Below, in pieces: positions 37,862 through 48,200 of a DNA stretch of 64,000 nt. A program made the position numbers and the translations under genes. Under the pieces are notes generated by a model. It searched no databases. It was not told the DNA's origin and saw only the letters and a program-made list of their open reading frames with translations. Where the stretch lies: NCBI RefSeq assembly GCF_002127965.1, contig NZ_CP018787.1, positions 2,108,001 to 2,172,000 on the forward strand, in the 5' to 3' direction. Each line of letters opens with the position of its first letter. The first letter of the stretch is position 1. This DNA comes from Oxalobacter formigenes (lineage in GTDB: Bacteria > Pseudomonadota > Gammaproteobacteria > Burkholderiales > Burkholderiaceae_D).

Positions 37862-39205
37862 TTACAGTGGCTGATTCATCAGTTCTTCGAAAGGAACTGC
37901 CTTGTCAGTTACCTTGGCTTTTCCGAAAACGTAATCTACTGCGTTTTCTTCCATAATCATTGCTTCCAGTTCTCTGCGACGACCAGGATCATTCAGGTAA
38001 TAATCGATGACCATCTGCGGATTTTCATAGCTGGCAGCAATTTCAGTTGCCCTTTCCTTCAGTTTATCAGCAGAGACCGCCAGAATATTGTCCTTGATCA
38101 ACTCGCCCAGCAGCATGCCCAGACGGACACGTTTTTCGGCCTGCGCTGCAAAGAGTTCAGGTGGCAGTGCGATATCTTTCTGTGCAGGATTGCGTACTGA
38201 CAGATCGTGACGGGTCATTTCGATCAGCTGGTCGGTTTCCTGTTTGACCAGTGCCTGTGGAATGTCGAATTCGGACACGTCGATCAGGGCATCCATCACA
38301 CGGTTCTTGTTGATGGAAATCAGGCGATTCTTGACTTCACGTTCCAGATTGGTACGGATATCTTCACGCAGTTTTGCAACGCCGCCTTCCTTGATGCCCA
38401 GCGCCTGTGCAAATGCATCGTCGAGTTCCGGCAAATGCGACCATTCGATTTTCTTTACGGTAACGGTGAATTCAGCCGTTTTGCCTGCTACATCCTTGCC
38501 ATGATAGTCTTCAGGGAAAGCCAGCGGGAAAACCTTGGTTTCGCCGACTTTCATGCCACGAATCGCATTTTCGAATTCAGGCAACATCTGTTTTTCACCC
38601 AGAACAAACGGGAAGTCTTCGGCCTTGCCACCTTCGAATTCAACGCCGTCGATACGGCCGGTGAAATCGATGGTTACGCGGTCGCCATCCTGCGCGGATA
38701 CGTCGTCACCGCCCTTGCCGTGTTCGCCGTCTTCACCCTTGACGTGGAAATGTGCCTGACGTTTTCTCAGGATATCCAGAGTCTTGTCGACTTCGGCATC
38801 GGTTACCGTTGCAACGGCTTTTTCCAGCTCTACCTTGGCAAGATCGCCAATCTTGACTTCAGGATAAACCTCGAAAGTTGCGGTAAAGGCGATTTCGTCC
38901 TTGGAAACGTCGTCACCGGTTTTTTCCTCGAATTTCGGATAACCCGCAACGCGCAGATTGTTTTCTTCGACAGCCTTGGAGAAAGCAGACGAGATTTTTT
39001 CATTCAGTACGTCATTCTGGATGCCTGCACCATACATGGATGCAACCATATCCATAGGCACTTTGCCCTGTCTGAAACCGGAAGCTTTTGCAGTACGTGC
39101 ACGTACTTTCAAACGTTTTTCAACTTCCGTTGTAATGTCAGCGACAGGGATGGAGACGGTCAGACGTCTTTCGAGCTTTTCCAGGGTTTCAACAGCGTTT
39201 GCCAT
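37862..39205 (-). CDS. tig: Trigger factor
   Basis: The 447-residue ribosome-associated chaperone has an N-terminal ribosome-binding domain with the GFRQGKVP motif near residue 45, a peptidyl-prolyl isomerase domain ([24 protein letters not shown], about 160-245) and a C-terminal helical cage. ATG at 39205 begins [15 protein letters not shown], the normal trigger factor start. It opens the tig-clpP-clpX-lon cluster. Confidence 0.97.
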   Translation of the reverse strand: MANAVETLEKLERRLTVSIPVADITTEVEKRLKVRARTAKASGFRQGKVPMDMVASMYGAGIQNDVLNEKISSAFSKAVEENNLRVAGYPKFEEKTGDDVSKDEIAFTATFEVYPEVKIGDLAKVELEKAVATVTDAEVDKTLDILRKRQAHFHVKGEDGEHGKGGDDVSAQDGDRVTIDFTGRIDGVEFEGGKAEDFPFVLGEKQMLPEFENAIRGMKVGETKVFPLAFPEDYHGKDVAGKTAEFTVTVKKIEWSHLPELDDAFAQALGIKEGGVAKLREDIRTNLEREVKNRLISINKNRVMDALIDVSEFDIPQALVKQETDQLIEMTRHDLSVRNPAQKDIALPPELFAAQAEKRVRLGMLLGELIKDNILAVSADKLKERATEIAASYENPQMVIDYYLNDPGRRRELEAMIMEENAVDYVFGKAKVTDKAVPFEELMNQPL

Positions 39206-39622
39206 GTAATTTGTCCAAAAAATAGAGGCTTTGAAACCAGACACCTGATTTCAAAACCGTTTTTCATTTAACTAAAAATATAAATCGCGCCTTTGTCCCG
39301 CAGTTTACCCCCTTGGCGGCGGGCAATCCAAAACAAACGGCAATTATTCATTAAAACAGCTCGACATTTTAGCCGAAATTGTTCAAATACAGCAAAATTC
39401 TGATATTTTTCATCAAAAAACAATCAAAAAATCTTCAAAAAAACCGGCAAAGTGCTATTCTTCCACAAACTTATAAATGAGAATGATTATCATTACTATT
39501 TTATTTGAAATTTGTTAGGATGTCTGAATTATTCTAGAATGCAGGGTTTTCATGAGGCCGAATTATTTTATAATTCAAATTTTTATCGGTCACCCCCCAA
39601 GGAATAAACCAGAAGGACGATT
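39206..39622. other. Divergent control region tig / fdxA
   Basis: This 417-base A+T-rich non-coding stretch separates trigger factor and ferredoxin. It holds the Fur-box-like palindrome at 39479-39497 and a TATAAT at 39569-39574 that may be the -10 element of the ferredoxin promoter, though its -35 is weak. No gene is visible. Confidence 0.5.
39479..39497. promoter_or_regulatory. Fur-box-like operator upstream of fdxA
   Basis: The 19 bases GAGAATGATTATCATTACT match the classical Fur consensus at 15 of 19 positions and contain the inverted core AATGAT-T-ATCATT. It lies 126 bases before the ferredoxin start. It suggests iron control of this promoter (inference). Confidence 0.7.
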
Positions 39623-39946
39623 ATGACTCACGTTGTCACCGATGCCTGTATTCTCTGTAAATATACTGATTGCGTGGATGTATGCCCTGTCGATTGTTTT
39701 CACGAAGGGCCCAATACACTGGTGATCAATCCGAATGAATGCATCGATTGTGCAGTCTGTGTCCCGGAATGCCCGGCCGAAGCGATTTTCGCTGAAGAAG
39801 ACGTACCGGAGAACCAGCAGGAATTTATCGCATTGAATGCGGAACTGTCCGGAAAATGGCCCACGATCACCCGTTCAAAGGACCCGATGCCCGATGCGGA
39901 CAAATGGAAAGACGTCAAGGACAAATTGCGTCATCTGATTAAATAG
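39623..39946 (+). CDS. fdxA: 7Fe ferredoxin FdxA
   Basis: The 107-residue protein carries one [3Fe-4S] and one [4Fe-4S] cluster. The ligands appear in [18 protein letters not shown] and [12 protein letters not shown], and the extended C-terminal part ([21 protein letters not shown]) is typical of the Azotobacter-type FdxA. It transfers electrons at low potential. GAAGGACG lies upstream of ATG. The next gene encodes a ferredoxin-NADP reductase, a likely partner, and a Fur-box-like site precedes the pair. Confidence 0.95.
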   Translation: MTHVVTDACILCKYTDCVDVCPVDCFHEGPNTLVINPNECIDCAVCVPECPAEAIFAEEDVPENQQEFIALNAELSGKWPTITRSKDPMPDADKWKDVKDKLRHLIK

Positions 39947-40058
39947 AGAATTAACGATTCATCGTACCGTCGTTTCCTGCCTGCCATGCTCTTGCAGCTG
40001 TATTGTGAGCATGGTTTTCTTTACGGGGAGACGGTCATAAACAGGAACTTCATCAATA

Positions 40059-41117
40059 ATGGATGCCAGAATTGACACTATGCCAATCGAAGCCGATGCC
40101 GTTATCGTCGGCGCCGGTCCGGTTGGACTTTTTCAGGTATTCGAGCTAGGACTGCTCGAAATCAAGGCGCACGTCATCGATTCCCTGCCCGCTGTCGGCG
40201 GCCAATGCGTTGAACTGTATCCCGACAAACCGATTTACGACATTCCGGCGGTTCCTTCCTATACAGGCCTTGAACTGACGGAAAACCTGATGAAACAGAT
40301 CGAGCCTTTCGGCCCGACCTTCCATCTCGGAGAAGAAGTCGTCAAGGTCGAACGCCGCGAGGATGGCCGTTTCGATCTGGAAACATCCATTGGCAAGAAA
40401 TTCATTACCAAAACCGTTTTCATCGCGGCCGGCGTCGGCGCTTTCCAGCCACGCACCCTGAAAGTGGATGGTATCGAGCAATTCGAAAATTCCCAGCTCT
40501 TTTACCGTGTCAAAGACCCTGAACTGTTCCGGGGAAAAAATCTCGTTGTCTGTGGTGGTGGTGATTCCGCACTGGACTGGGCCCTGAAACTGGTCGACAT
40601 CGCCGAATCCGTCATTCTGCTTCACCGCCGTGAGGAATACCGCGCCGCGCCCGCTTCCGTTTCCAAAATGAAGGATTTGTGTGAAGAATATTGCATGCAG
40701 GCCCTGACCGGACAGGTAACGGGTTATGAAAGCCAGGACGGCAAACTGACGGAAATCAAGGTCACCGGTCTTGACGGCGTCACGCGCCGCCTGCCGCTGG
40801 ACTGCCTGCTCGTCTTCTTCGGCCTGTCGCCGAAACTGGGACCGATTGCCGAATGGGGCCTCGAAATCGACCGTCGCCAGATTGTCGTCGATACGGAAAA
40901 ATTCCAGACGAATATCCCCGGTATTTTTGCCGTGGGCGATATCAATATTTATCCGGGCAAGAAAAAACTGATCCTCTCAGGCTTCCACGAAGCCGCACTG
41001 GCCGCTTTTGCTGCCGCACCTTACGTCTTCCCGGAAAAGAAAGTCCATCTCCAATACACCACGACCTCTCCGAAACTGCACAAGGTTCTGGGGGTCGAAA
41101 CGCCGACTTTCGATTAA
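40059..41117 (+). CDS. Ferredoxin--NADP reductase, thioredoxin-reductase-like type
   Basis: The 352-residue flavoprotein has an FAD motif [15 protein letters not shown] near residue 17, an NADP motif [16 protein letters not shown] near 163, and a C-terminal FAD-contacting motif [11 protein letters not shown]. It lacks the CxxC disulfide of thioredoxin reductases, which identifies it as the YumC-like ferredoxin/flavodoxin-NADP reductase type. ATG at 40080 is an alternative start. It follows fdxA by 112 bases and ends at a terminator. Confidence 0.92.
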   Translation: MDARIDTMPIEADAVIVGAGPVGLFQVFELGLLEIKAHVIDSLPAVGGQCVELYPDKPIYDIPAVPSYTGLELTENLMKQIEPFGPTFHLGEEVVKVERREDGRFDLETSIGKKFITKTVFIAAGVGAFQPRTLKVDGIEQFENSQLFYRVKDPELFRGKNLVVCGGGDSALDWALKLVDIAESVILLHRREEYRAAPASVSKMKDLCEEYCMQALTGQVTGYESQDGKLTEIKVTGLDGVTRRLPLDCLLVFFGLSPKLGPIAEWGLEIDRRQIVVDTEKFQTNIPGIFAVGDINIYPGKKKLILSGFHEAALAAFAAAPYVFPEKKVHLQYTTTSPKLHKVLGVETPTFD

Positions 41118-41137
41118 GACGACAATGAATCGCGCAA

Positions 41138-41166
41138 GCCGTCAGCATGAAGCTGACGGCTTTTTT
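41138..41166 (+). terminator. Terminator after ferredoxin-NADP reductase
   Basis: GCCGTCAGC and GCTGACGGC form a nine-pair stem with a five-base loop followed by TTTTTTATT. It closes the fdxA-reductase unit. Confidence 0.93.
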
Positions 41167-41196
41167 ATTGCATGAAAAATTTGCGATAATAGCGCT

Positions 41197-41859
41197 GTGA
41201 GAAATCCTGAAGAAAACAAAACCGGACTGATCGACCGGATTCTATCCATACTGCCGCAAACCCAATGTGCCAAATGTGGTTTCGACAGCTGCCGTGCTTA
41301 TGCCATGGCCATTGTGGAAAACGGAGTCCCCATCAATCGTTGTCCGACAGGCGGACAATCCCGAATACAGAAACTGGCCGAACTTCTACAGCTTGAAGAA
41401 TTGCCGCTGGACAGAAGCTGTGGCGAGGAAAAACCGTATTCCATTGCAGTCATTGACGAAACGACATGTACCGGCTGCACGATTTGCATTCAGGCCTGTC
41501 CGGTCGACGCCATCGTCGGCACCGGCAAAATGATGCATACGGTCATAAACGATTACTGTACCGGCTGTGAATTGTGCATCCCGACATGCCCGCTCGATTG
41601 CATAGGCCTGAAAAACATGTCAGCAACGCTACCATTTTCCGAAGTATGGGATACCGGACATGCAAGCGCTGCCCGTGAGCGTTTCGAGAGGCGGCAAAAA
41701 CGTCTCGATGATGAAAAAAACAAGCTGAACCGCCTGAGTGCCAGCAAGCAACCTGCACAGGAATCCGCTTCACAAGCAGAGAATAAAAAATCGGAAATCC
41801 TCCGCAAGGCATTGGAACGTGCCAGGGAAAAAGCAAGAGAATACCGCCATAAACCCTGA
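41197..41859 (+). CDS. rsxB: RnfB/RsxB-type electron-transport ferredoxin
   Basis: The 220-residue protein has the RnfB Fe-S domain (LPQTQCAKCGFDSCRAYA ... INRCPTGG) and two further [4Fe-4S] motifs (CTGCTICIQACP, CTGCELCIPTCP). A charged C-terminal tail of about 70 residues rich in Lys/Arg/Ala follows. It lacks the N-terminal membrane helix of true RnfB and no other rnf gene is near, matching the solitary soluble form found before nth in Burkholderiales. It probably feeds electrons to Fe-S enzymes such as Nth, which is inference. The start is GTG with no obvious ribosome-binding site. Confidence 0.88.
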   Translation: MRNPEENKTGLIDRILSILPQTQCAKCGFDSCRAYAMAIVENGVPINRCPTGGQSRIQKLAELLQLEELPLDRSCGEEKPYSIAVIDETTCTGCTICIQACPVDAIVGTGKMMHTVINDYCTGCELCIPTCPLDCIGLKNMSATLPFSEVWDTGHASAARERFERRQKRLDDEKNKLNRLSASKQPAQESASQAENKKSEILRKALERAREKAREYRHKP

Positions 41860-41956
41860 ACCGTTTTTGTCCTGAAATACGAGGCTGCCAACCGGATTTT
41901 CGAAAAAGTGGCATCATGTTGGCTTCGCTTCCACTATTTCCTTACAAAACAGACAA

Positions 41957-42598
41957 ATGACGCCGAAAAAAATAGAAGAAATGTTCGAGCGCTTCAAAAA
42001 AGCGAATCCCGATCCCCGATCTGATCTGCAATTCAACAGTCCTTATGAATTGCTCGTTGCCGTGATGTTATCCGCTCAGGCGACGGACATCTCGGTCAAC
42101 AAGGCGACTGAAAAACTGTATCCGGTCGCCAACACTCCCGAATCCATTATTGCGCTTGGTGTTGAAGGACTGAAGTCTTACGTCAAGACGATCAACCTGT
42201 ATCCTACCAAGTCCAAAAACATCATTCGCATGTCGGAAATATTGCTGGAAAAACACGACGGCGACGTTCCCGCAGACCGGGAAGCGCTTGAAGCACTTCC
42301 GGGCGTCGGGCGCAAGACGGCCAACGTCGTTCTGAACACGGCTTTCAATCAGATGACGATGGCAGTCGATACGCATATCTTCCGCGTGTCGAACCGGACC
42401 GGGCTTGCCCCGGGCAAAAACGTGCTGGAAGTTGAAAAGGGACTGGTGAAAGTCATCCCTCCGAAATACATGATGAACGCCCACCACTGGCTTTTGCTGC
42501 ATGGGCGTTATGTCTGCAAGGCCAAGAATTTCCAGTGTGAAAACTGTCTGATCAACGACCTTTGCGGATACCCCGATAAAACAACGGCAGCAAGGTAA
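41957..42598 (+). CDS. nth: Endonuclease III
   Basis: The 213-residue base-excision glycosylase/lyase removes oxidised pyrimidines. The helix-hairpin-helix LEALPGVGRKTANVVLN with the catalytic Lys, the catalytic Asp in AVDTHIFRVSNR, and the C-terminal cluster CKAKNFQCENCLINDLC are all present. It lies directly after the RnfB-type ferredoxin on the same strand, 97 bases apart. Confidence 0.97.
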   Translation: MTPKKIEEMFERFKKANPDPRSDLQFNSPYELLVAVMLSAQATDISVNKATEKLYPVANTPESIIALGVEGLKSYVKTINLYPTKSKNIIRMSEILLEKHDGDVPADREALEALPGVGRKTANVVLNTAFNQMTMAVDTHIFRVSNRTGLAPGKNVLEVEKGLVKVIPPKYMMNAHHWLLLHGRYVCKAKNFQCENCLINDLCGYPDKTTAAR

Positions 42599-42634
42599 AA
42601 CCCTGCTGCCATATTCAGTCACTTTCGAAAATTT

Positions 42635-44128
42635 TTATTTTCCGCGACGACGTTGCCCCTGCTGGCCACGATTTCCGCGAGCATTGCCTCGCATGGTCGT
42701 CGATTCAACTCTTCCGGCATAACCGAAAGTCGTTTGAAGCGGATCAGGCTGGCGGGAGCGGGGCGCACCCTTCTGAGCACTGGTCGGCCCTTTTTTCGAA
42801 CGGGAGTCATTGTTGCGGAATTCATGAATGGACAGTGTTTCGGACCTTCCAAAGCTCCCTTTCCTGTCCTGTCCCTGACGTTTGGCGCCAGCACTGCGGC
42901 CTTTTGCCGTTTCCGTCGCGCTCTTGTCTCCTTTCGGTTCCATACCTGACAGACGCATCAGGTTGCGGACAGCGTTATCGTCGAGCTCGTCCCAGCGGCC
43001 ACGTTTCAGATTCTGCGGGAGTGTTATCACACCGTAACGGGTACGGATCAGGCGGGAAACCGTCAGGCCTACCGATTCGAACATGCGGCGCACTTCACGG
43101 TTGCGCCCTTCACCGATCGTGACCCGATACCACTTGTTGATGCCTTCGCCACCACCATCCGCAATACTCGAAAACTGTCCGATCCCATCTCCCAGATCGA
43201 CGCCCGCCAGCAATTTCTGCCGCATGCCTTCTTCCAGTTCGCCCAGTGTACGGACGGCATATTCACGCTCGATATTGTAGCGGGGATGCATCAGGCGATT
43301 GGCAAGATCGCCGTTATTGGTAAACAGAAGCAGGCCTTCCGTATTGAAGTCCAGACGGCCGACAGCCAGCCATTTGCTGTTTTTGAGCGATGGCAGGTTA
43401 TCGAAAACGGATGCTCTTTTTTCAGGATCGTCACGACTGACGATTTCACCGGCCGGTTTGTGGTAAAGCATGACTTTAGGAAGGCTTTTCGTCACTTTGC
43501 GCTGCAAGAGTTTCCCATTGATGCGTACCTGATCCGTCGGCAGGATTCTCTGGCCGATATGAGCCGGTTCACCATTGACGGAAACGCGTCCGGCAATGAT
43601 CAGTTCTTCCATGTCGCGACGGGAACCGAGACCGGCATCGGCAAGCACCTTGTGAAGCTTGGGAGCGTCGTCTTCAGCCCTCAATTCACGTTTGGCATTC
43701 TTTTGTTTCGTTGGTGCATCTGCCGAAGCGTCACCCTCTCCATTGATTTTGTCGTAATCGTCGGAAGTCACAAACCGGAAAACGTTGCCTGCATCGTTCT
43801 TGTCCGCATCCTTGCGGTTCTTCGGTACATTCCGGTTCATTTTGGCGACCGGTTTTCTGGCCGGTTTTTTTCCGGATACCGGTTTGTCGGCAACCGCTTC
43901 GGATCGGGTATCGTTCACAGCCGGTACCATACCTGTTTGATCAGCTCCATCCAGTGCAGCTTTTGCCCTGGAGGACGGTTTTCCTGCCGTCCGGGATACC
44001 GGTTTGGCTGTTGCGTTTTTAGCTGTTTTCTTCCCCGGGCGTGTTTCTTTTTCGGCCTTCACCTCTGGCGGTTCATTTACCGCTTCAACCGGTACTCCAA
44101 CATCCATATCGTTATCCATTTCAATCAT
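42635..44128 (-). CDS. rluB: 23S rRNA pseudouridine synthase RluB
   Basis: The protein modifies U2605 of 23S rRNA in its E. coli counterpart. An S4 domain ([21 protein letters not shown]) and the RsuA-type catalytic core with [24 protein letters not shown] follow an unusually long, Lys/Ala/Pro-rich N-terminal extension of about 150 residues. A disordered basic tail ([17 protein letters not shown]) ends the protein. The start is uncertain: ATG at 44128 gives 497 residues, ATG at 44167 gives 510. It is downstream of scpB on the same strand. Confidence 0.93.
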   Translation of the reverse strand: MIEMDNDMDVGVPVEAVNEPPEVKAEKETRPGKKTAKNATAKPVSRTAGKPSSRAKAALDGADQTGMVPAVNDTRSEAVADKPVSGKKPARKPVAKMNRNVPKNRKDADKNDAGNVFRFVTSDDYDKINGEGDASADAPTKQKNAKRELRAEDDAPKLHKVLADAGLGSRRDMEELIIAGRVSVNGEPAHIGQRILPTDQVRINGKLLQRKVTKSLPKVMLYHKPAGEIVSRDDPEKRASVFDNLPSLKNSKWLAVGRLDFNTEGLLLFTNNGDLANRLMHPRYNIEREYAVRTLGELEEGMRQKLLAGVDLGDGIGQFSSIADGGGEGINKWYRVTIGEGRNREVRRMFESVGLTVSRLIRTRYGVITLPQNLKRGRWDELDDNAVRNLMRLSGMEPKGDKSATETAKGRSAGAKRQGQDRKGSFGRSETLSIHEFRNNDSRSKKGPTSAQKGAPRSRQPDPLQTTFGYAGRVESTTMRGNARGNRGQQGQRRRGK

Positions 44129-44185
44129 ACTCAAACTATAATTATTCCCGTTTCCCGTATTGCACATCCGGCCGCAAAAAGCCGG

Positions 44186-44737
44186 TCAGATGGAATCCAT
44201 ATCCATTTCCTGCAACACCTGCAAAGGCGGCAACTGTTCCAGCGAAGCCAGTCCCAGATCACTCAAAAACTGTGAAGTCGTGGCCAAAAGCGCAGGCCGT
44301 CCCGGAACCTCACGATGGCCGATCGCCTCGATCCAGCCTCTTTCTTCCAGCAGGCGAATAGCCTGCGAATTGACAGTCACTCCACGAATCCGCTCGATAT
44401 CCCCTCTGGTAACGGGCTGGTTATAGGCGATGATCGCCAGCGTTTCCATCGTCGCCCTGCTGTAACGGGGAGGTTTTTCCTGACGCAGTTTTTCCAGATA
44501 GGGTTTCATTTCCGGACGGCTCTGAAAACGCCAGCCGTTCGAGACATTGACCAGTTCCAGTCCCTTGCCCGACCAGTCGTTTTTCAGCTCTTCGATCAGC
44601 GACCTGAACCGGTCGGCACTGATTTTCACGCCGCGTGCATCGCCGTCGAACATGCTTCTCATGTCCTGTAGCGACAAGGGTTCCTGCGCACACAACAAGG
44701 CCGTTTCGAGGACTTTTTTTTCCTCTTCCATATTCAT
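44186..44737 (-). CDS. scpB: Condensin subunit ScpB
   Basis: The 183-residue protein has the two winged-helix domains of ScpB ([52 protein letters not shown]). It binds ScpA to complete the SMC condensin; scpA and smc are not in the window. ATG at 44737 was chosen over a TTG at 44746. The scpB-rluB pairing is widely conserved. Confidence 0.95.
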   Translation of the reverse strand: MNMEEEKKVLETALLCAQEPLSLQDMRSMFDGDARGVKISADRFRSLIEELKNDWSGKGLELVNVSNGWRFQSRPEMKPYLEKLRQEKPPRYSRATMETLAIIAYNQPVTRGDIERIRGVTVNSQAIRLLEERGWIEAIGHREVPGRPALLATTSQFLSDLGLASLEQLPPLQVLQEMDMDSI

Positions 44738-45219
44738 ACGAATCAAGGAATTCCGCGTTTCATCGAAAATCGCAATTGCGAGGCCAGATGAAAACCGGAA
44801 CTTTTAACGGGCTCTTTAACCCGCGCTAAGGGAAAACCGGCCTGAACACGTTTTTCCAGAGAGAAACGGCTGTGGAAACATCAAACCGGACAAGGCCACA
44901 CATGCCGAAAACCATCTCAGTCATGCGTGTCGAATTTATTTGCCAAAAAGCACTGTCGAGAATGTAAAACATAAGCGAAAAAGTGTCCAGCCAAAAAAGA
45001 AAAGAAAGGCTGAAAACCGGATTAGTGTTGCTACTTTTTCTCTTTTGCACTTTTTTGTCAAGCCTTATCTGTCGCTTGTTTGAAGCAGGAAAAGGCATCG
45101 TCAAAAAAGTCGCGATATTCCCGGTTCAGTTGATCTTCACCAAGCCGCCAATATCATTTTATTGCGATGTTATGCCTGATCAGGACCATCCGACATTCAT
45201 CTTGTAAAGGTTCCCCAAA
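44738..45219. other. Divergent non-coding region before the glucan synthase
   Basis: About 480 bases lie between scpB and the giant glucan synthase gene. The right part should carry the promoter of the latter. A 10-bp palindrome CCTGATCAGG is at 45175-45184. A frame with a membrane-like stretch at 44983-45207 lacks a ribosome-binding site and is not called. I see no convincing promoter hexamers. Confidence 0.4.
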
Positions 45220-48200
45220 TTGAAGACCATCAGCACATTTTTCAATTTATTCAGCCAGCCCGAGTTTTTCATCCATAATCAGGCCGGCAAAAATACCGCC
45301 GCCGATTTCGAACTGGAAGAAGAACCCTTGCGTTCCGAGCTGTACAGCATTACGCAAATGGACCAGTACGGAAAATACCTTGGCCGTACGCATGTATTGT
45401 CCGACAAACATGAGAGAGACCATTTGCTGGCCCGTCTTGCCGATAATGAAGCCGTTATCCGCCGGGTATACGACATTCTCGCGTCAGCTGTGCGCTCGGA
45501 AAACCGGATCACCCCGGCAGCGGAATGGCTTCTGGACAATTTCTATCTCATAGAGGAACAGATCCAGATAGCGAAAAACCATCTGCCCGAAAAATACAGC
45601 AGTGAACTGCCCAGGTTATCCAGCGAGACAATGGGTTCCGTCCCTCGGGTTTATGAACTGGCGCTGGAAATCGTCTCGCACGGTGACGGCCATATCGACG
45701 CCAACAGTCTTTCCCATTTCATTTCTTCCTATCAGAGCGAATCCGTCCTGACGCTGGGCGAACTCTGGGCCATTCCGATCATGCTCCGTCTGGCACTGAT
45801 CGAGAACCTCAGACGCGTTGCCGTCCGGCTGGCCATGTCGCGTGCCCATCACGAACTGGCGGAAGAATGGGTCCAGAAATTCACGGATACGGCCGAAAAC
45901 GATCCGGGCAACCTGATCCTTCAGGTGGCCGATCTGGCCCGTTCCAACCCGCCGATGGTCAGCGCTTTCGTCGCCGAATTGACCCGTCGCCTGCAAAGCC
46001 AGAAAGCCATTCTTGCCCTTCCGCTGACATGGATTTCGCAGCGCCTTGCCGAAACCGGGATGACTATCGAACAGCTGGTCATGATCGAAACCCAGCGGCA
46101 GGCAGCCGATCAGGTCAGTATCAGCAACAGCATCGGCAGCATACGGCTGCTCGGTGCAATGGACTGGCACGAATTCGTCGAATCCCTCTCTGTCGTCGAG
46201 CAGATTTTGCGCACAGACCCGACGGAAGTATATCCCCTCATGGATTTCGCTTCCAGGGATCATTACCGGCACCAGATTGAAAAAATGGCGAAAAAAAGTG
46301 CGTTGACCGAAGTCGACGTCGCAAAAAAAGCCATTGGCCTGACAGAAGAAGCTTTCAAAAACCCGGACAGTGACGAACGCTCCAGACACGTCGGCTTTTA
46401 CCTGATCGACAAGGGACGGACGGAACTGGAAAAAGCCATACAAATGAAAAAGACCCGTCTGGAAAAATGGATGGGATCGAGTATCTGTTCGCCTGTTTTC
46501 GCTTATCTGGGTTCTTTTGCCGCCCTGACCCTGATCCTGTCAGCATGGATGCTTTACGGTTCCGATATCGACAGACTGCCTCTCTGGTTGTGGGCCGTAA
46601 CCGGTATCAGCACTCTTGTTGCATCCAGCCAGCTTTCCCTTGCCCTCGTGAACTGGCTGACGACGTTTCCGACCGTATCGATTCCATTGCCGAAAATGGA
46701 TTTTTCCAAAGGTATCCCGGAAGGATATGAAACGCTTGTCGTGATACCGACCATGTTGATTTCCGAAAAACAGATTGAAAAACTGTGCGACAACCTCGAA
46801 GTCCACTATCTCGCCAATCGTGACAAACGGCTGAAATTCTGCCTTTTGACCGACTTTGTCGATGCCGACAGGGAAACGATGCCACACGATGCGGCGCTGA
46901 TTCACCGGCTGACCAGCCTGATCGACGAACTGAACGGAAAACACGCCGATGATGACGAAGGCCCTTTCCTTGCCTTGAACCGTCCCCGCAAATGGAACCT
47001 CAGTGAAAAGAAATGGATCGGCTATGAGCGCAAGCGCGGCAAACTGGAAGCCTTGAACGCCCTTTTGACCGGGCACGATACCAATGCATTCACGGTCAAA
47101 ACCGGTTCGATCGGCAATCTTGACAAGACCCGTTATGTCATTACGCTCGATTCCGACACGAACCTTTTGCGTGATTCTGCCAGACAGTTTGTCGGTGCCA
47201 TGGCGCACCCGTTAAACCGAGCGCGCTATAACGCGGCAAAAGACAGGGTCGTCGAAGGTTACGGTATCCTTCAGCCCCGCATCACGACCAGCCTGCCTGC
47301 AGCCAATGCCTCCTGGTACGAAAGGCTGTGTAGCGGTGACGCAGGTATCGATCCCTATACCAAAACCGTTTCAGACGTTTATCAGGACGTTTTCGGGGAA
47401 GGTTCCTTCATCGGGAAAGGCATATACGACGTCGGGATCGTTTACAAGACCCTGAATGAACGATTGCCGGAAAACAGTATTTTGAGCCATGACCTGATCG
47501 AGGGCTGTTATGCCCGTTCGGGCCTTTTGAGCGATGGACAGCTTTATGAACAGTACCCATCCAGTTATCTGGCCGACGTCAAACGGCGTCATCGCTGGAT
47601 CAGGGGCGACTGGCAACTGCTGAAATGGCTGTTTCCGCTGGTTCCCGATGCAAGGCCACAAAACAAAAGCGGCAAACAGCGCAATCCCCTGACGATGCTC
47701 TCCCGCTGGAAACTGTTCGACAATTTGCGGCGTAGCCTGTTCGCTCCGGCAGCCGCATTCCTGTTTTTCGCCAGCTGGACTGTCCTGAACCCGACCTGGG
47801 CATGGACACTGTTTTTACTGGCCATTTTCTTTTTGCCACCCCTGCTCGCTTCGCTGACCGATCTGGTAAAGAAAGGCCCGGACATTTCCCTGAGACAGCA
47901 CCTGTCTGCCACGTCAGTTTCCATCCGGCAGCACTTCATGACGGCGATCCTGTCGCTGCTCATGATCCCTCACGAAGCCTGTTATTCGGTCGACGCGATT
48001 TTAAGGACACTATGGAGAACGTTCTTCACCAGACGTCACATGATGCAATGGGTACCGTCGGCCATGACGAACCGGCACGATGGGGACGTTTCCTCGTATT
48101 TCAAAAACATGTGGTTTGCCCCGGCCTACGCCGTGGCACTCGCTTTCGCGGTCTCCACCTTGCGTCCCGACGCATTCGTTTTTGCCAGCCTCTTCATCTT

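Noticed and set aside
38207-39271. 354-codon plus-strand frame opposite tig
   Set aside because: Antisense to trigger factor; no recognisable domain.
44983-45207. Possible 74-residue membrane peptide before the glucan synthase
   Set aside because: It has one hydrophobic stretch, but it starts with GTG without a ribosome-binding site, and composition looks non-coding. Left as intergenic.
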